A DNA stretch of 64,000 nt, taken from NCBI GenBank assembly GCA_030549495.1, contig JAUIRK010000121.1, forward strand, positions 62,001 to 126,000. The letters run 5' to 3'. The translations under genes and the position numbers were made by a program. The DNA is from Nectonema munidae (lineage: Eukaryota > Nematomorpha > Nectonematoida > Nectonematidae). Each line of letters opens with the position of its first letter. Position 1 is the first letter of the stretch. The notes under the pieces are model-generated. The model did no database searches. It saw nothing but the letters and a program-made list of their open reading frames with translations, and was not told the DNA's origin. Shown here in pieces: positions 60,061 to 64,000 of this stretch.

Positions 60061-62039
60061 TTTGGCTTCAAACATATAATATGGACAAGCTGATTCTTAC
60101 TCTGAATTTGTATAAAATTAGTAACGCTTTGTGTTAGTAATAGAATGACAGAATAAAGGTAAGGGTAAAGATTCAAATTTATTTTCATATTTTGTGATCA
60201 ATGAAGACCAATGCAAATTTTTAAGACTGTGAAATTTTCCATCGTATTCAGTATGAAAATTTTATCATGAAATGTCATTATATTTATAAAAATGCTTCGT
60301 GTTCATTTTTCAAAATTTCATGAAAGAAATTTATTCATATGTGTTGAAGTATATCTCTGAAAAATATTCACAAAGTAGGACTTTGAATTGATAGAATGCT
60401 AACACATAATATTCTGGTCCCAAAAATCTCTAGGAAAAAATTTTCTTAACTTAGGAGTTCAATGCCTTCTTGTATTGGGATATTTCAACATCCGCTATAT
60501 GTCATAATCTAGATTTAGAAATGTTTACCATATTCTAATTGGATCTAGCGGAAATATACGAAGATGTAATTTTGAACATAAGATTGAGGCGCCAGTATGA
60601 ATTAAATAATTATTCTGTGTTTTGCATAACACGGATTAAAATGGAAGGCATTCAAACACATCGTTTCATTGAAAGTGTAAAACAACATCCAAAACAGCCA
60701 CCTCAAAACTAGTGTGGCGTCAAGGGGAGACAGGCTTTTCTTTACTTTAGGTGTAAACGGACATTTTTCGTTATAAATAGGTCCACTGTTGTTTCACTAG
60801 TGCAGGAATAAAACGAAATCTAAAATTTATAACTTTGAGAAATTTTTTTGTTTATGATTGAATTTTGAAGTTTTCCCTATATACCATGGTGAATTGAAAA
60901 ATAATTGATGTTATTGGAATATATTTTGGTCGATATTGAAACGAAAAACCTAAACAACGAATAAAAACTGCGAGAAATGATCATTTGTTCATAAGCAGAA
61001 CTTAAATGTAACACAATTGATCGGCAGCATTCGTATCCTAGTCGTGAGGATAACTGTAGCTCAGAAGTTTTGCCATGACTCCATCATTATTTTATGATTC
61101 ATAAATGTTACCATAGTTATTTGTCATAACATTTATATTGCTAGGATTATGAAAGTACAACTCATAGTTATAACCATCAAAAGCACGTTAGAAACACGTT
61201 TTCATAATTTATAGTTTCAGGCACTCAATAAATTGTCTCGTCCTACCCTTTTCTTTTTAATATGTCTCTATATATATATATAATACTATCCATTTCTGAT
61301 ACTCGCAACTAAAGCAAAAATTTCCTAGATAATTTCATTTTCTTCTTTCTTCGTAATTCAAGCCAACTTAGACGCAGTCAAAAAGGAGTCCTGTTTTAGA
61401 TTTTGCGAGTTTGAGTAGGGTTGTTACTTCCTCGCACAAACGCCTTCTTATGAATGCCACTCTATGCCTTACTACTTCATTCATAAGTACAAATACTTTT
61501 TATCCAATAAAAGTAAGACAAATCTTTGATTTCAGAAGTCTCTCTAAATCAAAAGACTCTTGATCGATCTTAAATGTAATTTTTCTCCGCATCAACAAAC
61601 AATGACATTTTTTTCCATACTATTGAAACAATTTAAAAAGTAATTACTTTTCATTATTATATATTTTTTTCACTCATTCTGTGCGTAGTCAAAATATATT
61701 TCCATTTAAGTATCTTTCCAAAAGAACTTAAAACACATATTTTTACCCATAACCGATAATGATCAAGCAAAACGCGTTCAAAAGAAGGTGACATGGTTTC
61801 AGTAAATTCTAGAAGTTAAACTGTTTATTGAACCGTTTTATTATGTGGCACTAGGGTGATGAAATATTTTTGTATAAAAAATAATAATATGACACTAAAA
61901 TTAATCTACTTATCAAAAAGTTACCCCAGGATGCATTTTTTCTTATTTTTATATGCAAAATTTTACAAAAATCAAAATATGTTGAAAAAAGTGCCAAAGA
62001 TTATAATTTCTTCACAATTTAAATCAAAATTATTTTTTA
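60061..62039. other. AT-rich spacer
   Basis: No supported feature. Near 60708 agtgtggcgtcaaggggaga resembles a hAT terminus without a partner. Confidence 0.3.
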
Positions 62040-62450
62040 AAACAACCTTTAAATAATTTTTCTTCAAGTCTTCCTTTAGTTTTAGTTCTCTTTCTGCAAC
62101 AATATTTGTTCGCGGTATGTCAACAACTGAAGTATCTTCCACCCAGTGAATTTTGAGGCATTTTTCAGCACTTTTGCCTTTCCTGTTCTGAATGCAATTA
62201 AGAAGCTTTTCATTGTTTTCATTGGTTAGAGAACCATACTTCTTGCCAACTGTAAGCTATGAAATTGATTGCACTTTCTAATTTTTCTCGGTAATCTCGT
62301 AAAAGAAAAGAAGCCATAAGGGCCTAAATTCCTCTAGAGTTCCAGCGAGCGTTATGCACTATATGTAATGTTTTCCAGTTTGTTGCGGGTAACTTGTTTT
62401 TTTCTTTCAAAGGTTCTTTATACCCATAGCATAAATTATACAAAAATTTA
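62040..62450 (-). pseudogene. Transposase-like relic, unassigned family
   Basis: Minus-strand phrases in order: NKLPATNWKTLHIVHNARWN (about 62345-62405), LLRDYREKLESAINFIAYSW (about 62245-62305), then CIQNRKGKSAEKCLKIHWVE and DTSVVDIPRTNIVAERELKL (about 62070-62200). The NARWNSR-like block followed by a block ending in a PRxNxxAER motif recalls a transposase family common in aquatic invertebrates, with a hAT-like C-terminus. Internal stops and a frame change are present. Confidence 0.5.
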
Positions 62451-62944
62451 AAATCATTCCTCCAGCATTAAAATCACGCATAAGCATTTAAGGAGTATAT
62501 GATTTTTGTAATTCATCATAATTATTAACTATCATCTGTATAAACTCATAGTTATCTCATACTTCAAATTAGCATCAATGGAGCTTACAGGAAAATAAAA
62601 ATCAAGAAGATGTCTCAACATTATATCCAAAATATGATGTTGTCAACCAATTAATTGAGGTTTGGTCAAACATAATTTTAACTTGTAGGTGTAGTATCAC
62701 AAATAATCATTTTGACAGCAGACCAGGCAATTATTTTCATCAAGTATTTTTATTATTTTTTTAAAAAAGTAAAAAAATAAGTGGCTTATGATTATACTAA
62801 AATTTAATGTTATTATACACACTCGTTTCATATTATAAAAACGCTAAATGTATTTAGCTAACCATTTACATTTAAGTATTGGCTCATTTAAAAAAATAAT
62901 TAAATTAATATACATTGAAAGACACTGTAACATTATCCTATAAT
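62451..62944. other. AT-rich spacer
   Basis: No feature recognised. It may include more of the neighbouring relic's upstream part. Confidence 0.3.
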
Positions 62945-63083
62945 GTTAATATGTAAATGACATTCAATTATATTTATAACACCTTTTAATGTACGCACTA
63001 TCCTCTAATATGTACTGTTAATATGAAATCTCCAAGACACATTTACATTTATAACACCTTTAAGCCTTAATGTACTCAGAAGG
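62945..63083. repeat. Two tandem units of about 70 bp
   Basis: Both units start gttaatatg (62945 and 63017) and contain tttataacacctttaa and taatgtac. Unit 1 is 72 bp and unit 2 slightly shorter, with moderate divergence. Confidence 0.6.
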
Positions 63084-63668
63084 ACACACACATACATAAT
63101 GCACATAACATATAGTATACATAGATATATGTAAATAAAGAAACTAGAGGCGTTACTTCTTTGGATCTTCACCGTCATCAACAAAGGCTTTTTGAAAAAT
63201 TGAAGATTGAAGACCTTTGTCAATTCAACGTTATCCTCAACAAAAGGCTATCAATGAGCCAAGAAGACTGAAAATCTCTACTAACTTCGGTTAACATAAT
63301 AAAATTATATCCTCAATTACACGTTCAACGTAACAGATACTTAACTATAAATGTATTATTGACAATTGGCATTCATGCAAAATTTTCTAACTTAACTTAG
63401 TTTTTGTAACTTTCTGTTGAACTTTATTTCTATATATGGATATAGTTTCTAAAGTCTTTTCAATCACCTATTTTCTTTACTTTGTATCTAATTATTCAAT
63501 TATAAAACTGAATAATGAATAAAATGATGTCTATTTTTTTTTTATTAATATGTTTTCCATATTTTCTTTTATGACTCACTCTAGTGCCATTTCATAAAAG
63601 AGGTTGAGAGTGCCTTTTGAAATTTCACAATTCCGATACTGTTTTGTATATATAAATTAATATGTATA
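63084..63668. other. AT-rich spacer
   Basis: ACAC/ACAT-type simple sequence occurs near 63085-63130. Otherwise nothing. Confidence 0.3.
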
Positions 63669-64000
63669 CAGTAAAACCTCAATAATAAGGGCACTCATAG
63701 GAACAAGCTAAAATGTTCACAATAGCGAGGTGTCCCTTTTATCAAAGTTGATCTACATGACGTATCAATCATTCTTTACGTGAATAATGTTGCACATTCC
63801 TTTAATCTTGGTAGAAATAAATGAAAATGTATACATTTTTAGTTTAATTACAATAAAATCAAACGAAAGTAAAAATTGAACACTGTGAGTGAAAATTAAG
63901 AATTTTTACGTTTGAAAAACTCGGATACCTTTGTTTGTTTGAGAATATCCCTGCTTGAAACCTCTTTAAATTGGTTTTCTATTGAAGGTAGAGACAAAAA
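63669..64000. mobile_element. Tigger/pogo-like element end, cut by the window edge
   Basis: TA (63667-63668) is followed by CAGTAAAACCTCAATAATAA, the Tigger-type terminus. The complementary end is not within the window, so length and coding content are unknown. Confidence 0.6.

Overview
This is an AT-rich metazoan nuclear segment. Only one gene-like reading frame longer than about 200 codons looks like a host gene. Almost everything else I can explain is mobile DNA in various states of decay. The mix (hAT transposases of the ZMYM1-like, KIAA1586-like and CGGBP1-like types, Tigger, piggyBac and Harbinger miniature elements, a tRNA-derived SINE, jockey/CR1-like LINE fragments) and the very AT-rich spacers fit an invertebrate, perhaps an arthropod such as a copepod. 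That placement is inference. I see no prokaryotic features, no rRNA, no intact tRNA and no LTR or virus-like element that I could support.

Layout. 776-1930 is an intact, apparently single-exon ankyrin-repeat gene. It is followed at once by a long inverted repeat (2038-2258) and a Harbinger-like miniature element (2558-2718). 4440-9231 is a pile of hAT material: a decayed ZMYM1-like transposase capped by a miniature hAT, a Tigger-like miniature element, a SINE, and a 1.3-kb hAT with CGGBP1-like remains. 11-22 kb holds a piggyBac-like miniature element, an unclassified transposase relic, a Tigger-like element containing two hAT elements and a SINE, and LINE remnants. 21.7-22.8 kb begins a dispersed repeat family that returns at 38-41 kb. 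24.5-26.1 kb has three hAT miniature elements, one nested in another. 28-30 kb is a strikingly C-poor strand. 31-41 kb has more hAT, piggyBac, SINE and Tigger copies. 46.3-48.2 kb is a second copy of the unclassified transposase. 50.9-52.0 kb is an ATG trinucleotide array of more than 1 kb. 52.7-55.1 kb joins a foldback element to a KIAA1586-like hAT 5' half. The remaining 9 kb is mostly featureless, with a LINE tail, one more piggyBac copy, another transposase relic and a Tigger end at the window edge.

The strongest evidence is structural: many elements have matching terminal repeats and target-site duplications of the length expected for their superfamily. The most unusual items are the 353-unit uninterrupted ATG array, the C-depleted tract, the two hAT elements sharing one target site, the foldback family built from about 20-bp sub-repeats, and a Tigger copy whose N- and C-terminal parts survive while the catalytic core is missing. 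I did not find a clearly new multi-gene system.
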